Shown here piece after piece: positions 63,805 to 64,000 of a DNA stretch of 64,000 bases. Under the pieces are notes generated by a model. It ran no database searches and had not been told where the DNA came from. It was given only the letters and a program-made list of their open reading frames with translations. Position numbers and translations under genes: made by a program. The stretch lies in NCBI GenBank assembly GCA_947179485.1, contig OX359248.1, positions 53,206,386-53,270,385 on the forward strand, written 5' to 3'. Source of the stretch: Allacma fusca (Eukaryota > Arthropoda > Collembola > Symphypleona > Sminthuridae). Position 1 is the stretch's first letter. Each line of letters begins with the position of its first letter.

Positions 63805-64000
63805 GTGAGAGATTTTTATCTACCGAACATAAAACAAATTTCTTTTGCCGTGGTCAGTTTCACGCTTTACTAAATTTACTGTATCTACTATTTTTCCACG
63901 GAATGGTTTGTAGTCATTACTAAAGCGTTTAAGGACATATATTTACGTACTTACTTTTAGTTACAATAAGCTTTTGATCCCTTTATACTGTTAAGTGTGA
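63805..64000 (+). other. Start of the next intron of the taperin/phostensin-like gene
   Basis: GTGAGA donor at 63805. The frame stays open 22 codons into the intron before a stop at 63871-63873, but the donor consensus and the loss of composition argue that this is intronic. Confidence 0.5.

Overview
This is a eukaryotic nuclear window, AT-rich, with spliceosomal introns (many only 95-325 bp), dinucleotide microsatellites and decayed transposable elements. An arylalkylamine N-acetyltransferase-like gene, a BEL/Pao-type gag relic, a tRNA-derived SINE and a giant secreted EB/EGF-like protein together suggest an arthropod. A springtail-like genome is a guess that nothing here proves.

Layout. 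1-10.1 kb is an accessory, transposon-rich block. It holds a possible DDE-transposase tail, a frameshifted BEL/Pao gag relic, and a ~0.6 kb element with 10-bp terminal inverted repeats and four ~150-bp internal repeats. It also holds a degraded Polinton/adintovirus penton-like gene split by a 606-bp SINE-like insert with a 14-bp target duplication, a MITE with near-perfect 27-bp terminal inverted repeats and TAA duplications, and GGGTAC-rich and GGGACGGACT-rich minisatellites. 10.7-11.5 kb (+) is a two-exon GNAT/aaNAT gene. 13.6-20.0 kb (-) is a three-exon gene for a ~2018-residue secreted, probably GPI-anchored protein of about 44 six-cysteine modules, with an internal 789-bp in-frame duplication. 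20-27 kb is mostly empty apart from a 17-bp satellite at 25.4-26.0 kb. 27.2-29.0 kb (+) is asparagine synthetase. 30.3-33.5 kb (-) is quiescin sulfhydryl oxidase (QSOX), reconstructed as eight coding exons. 34.5-57.6 kb holds no supportable coding gene, only microsatellites and TA-rich sequence. 57.6-64 kb (+) holds the first two coding exons of a long, low-complexity cytoskeletal-type protein, taperin/phostensin-like by inference, that runs off the window.

How they relate. These are independent housekeeping or accessory genes, not an operon. The EB-module gene and asparagine synthetase are divergent; asparagine synthetase and QSOX are tail to tail. QSOX and the cysteine-rich EB protein both belong to the secretory/disulfide world, but their proximity is not evidence of a shared pathway. 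Exon boundaries were set by reading frame, GT/AG sites and family match; none was checked against transcripts.
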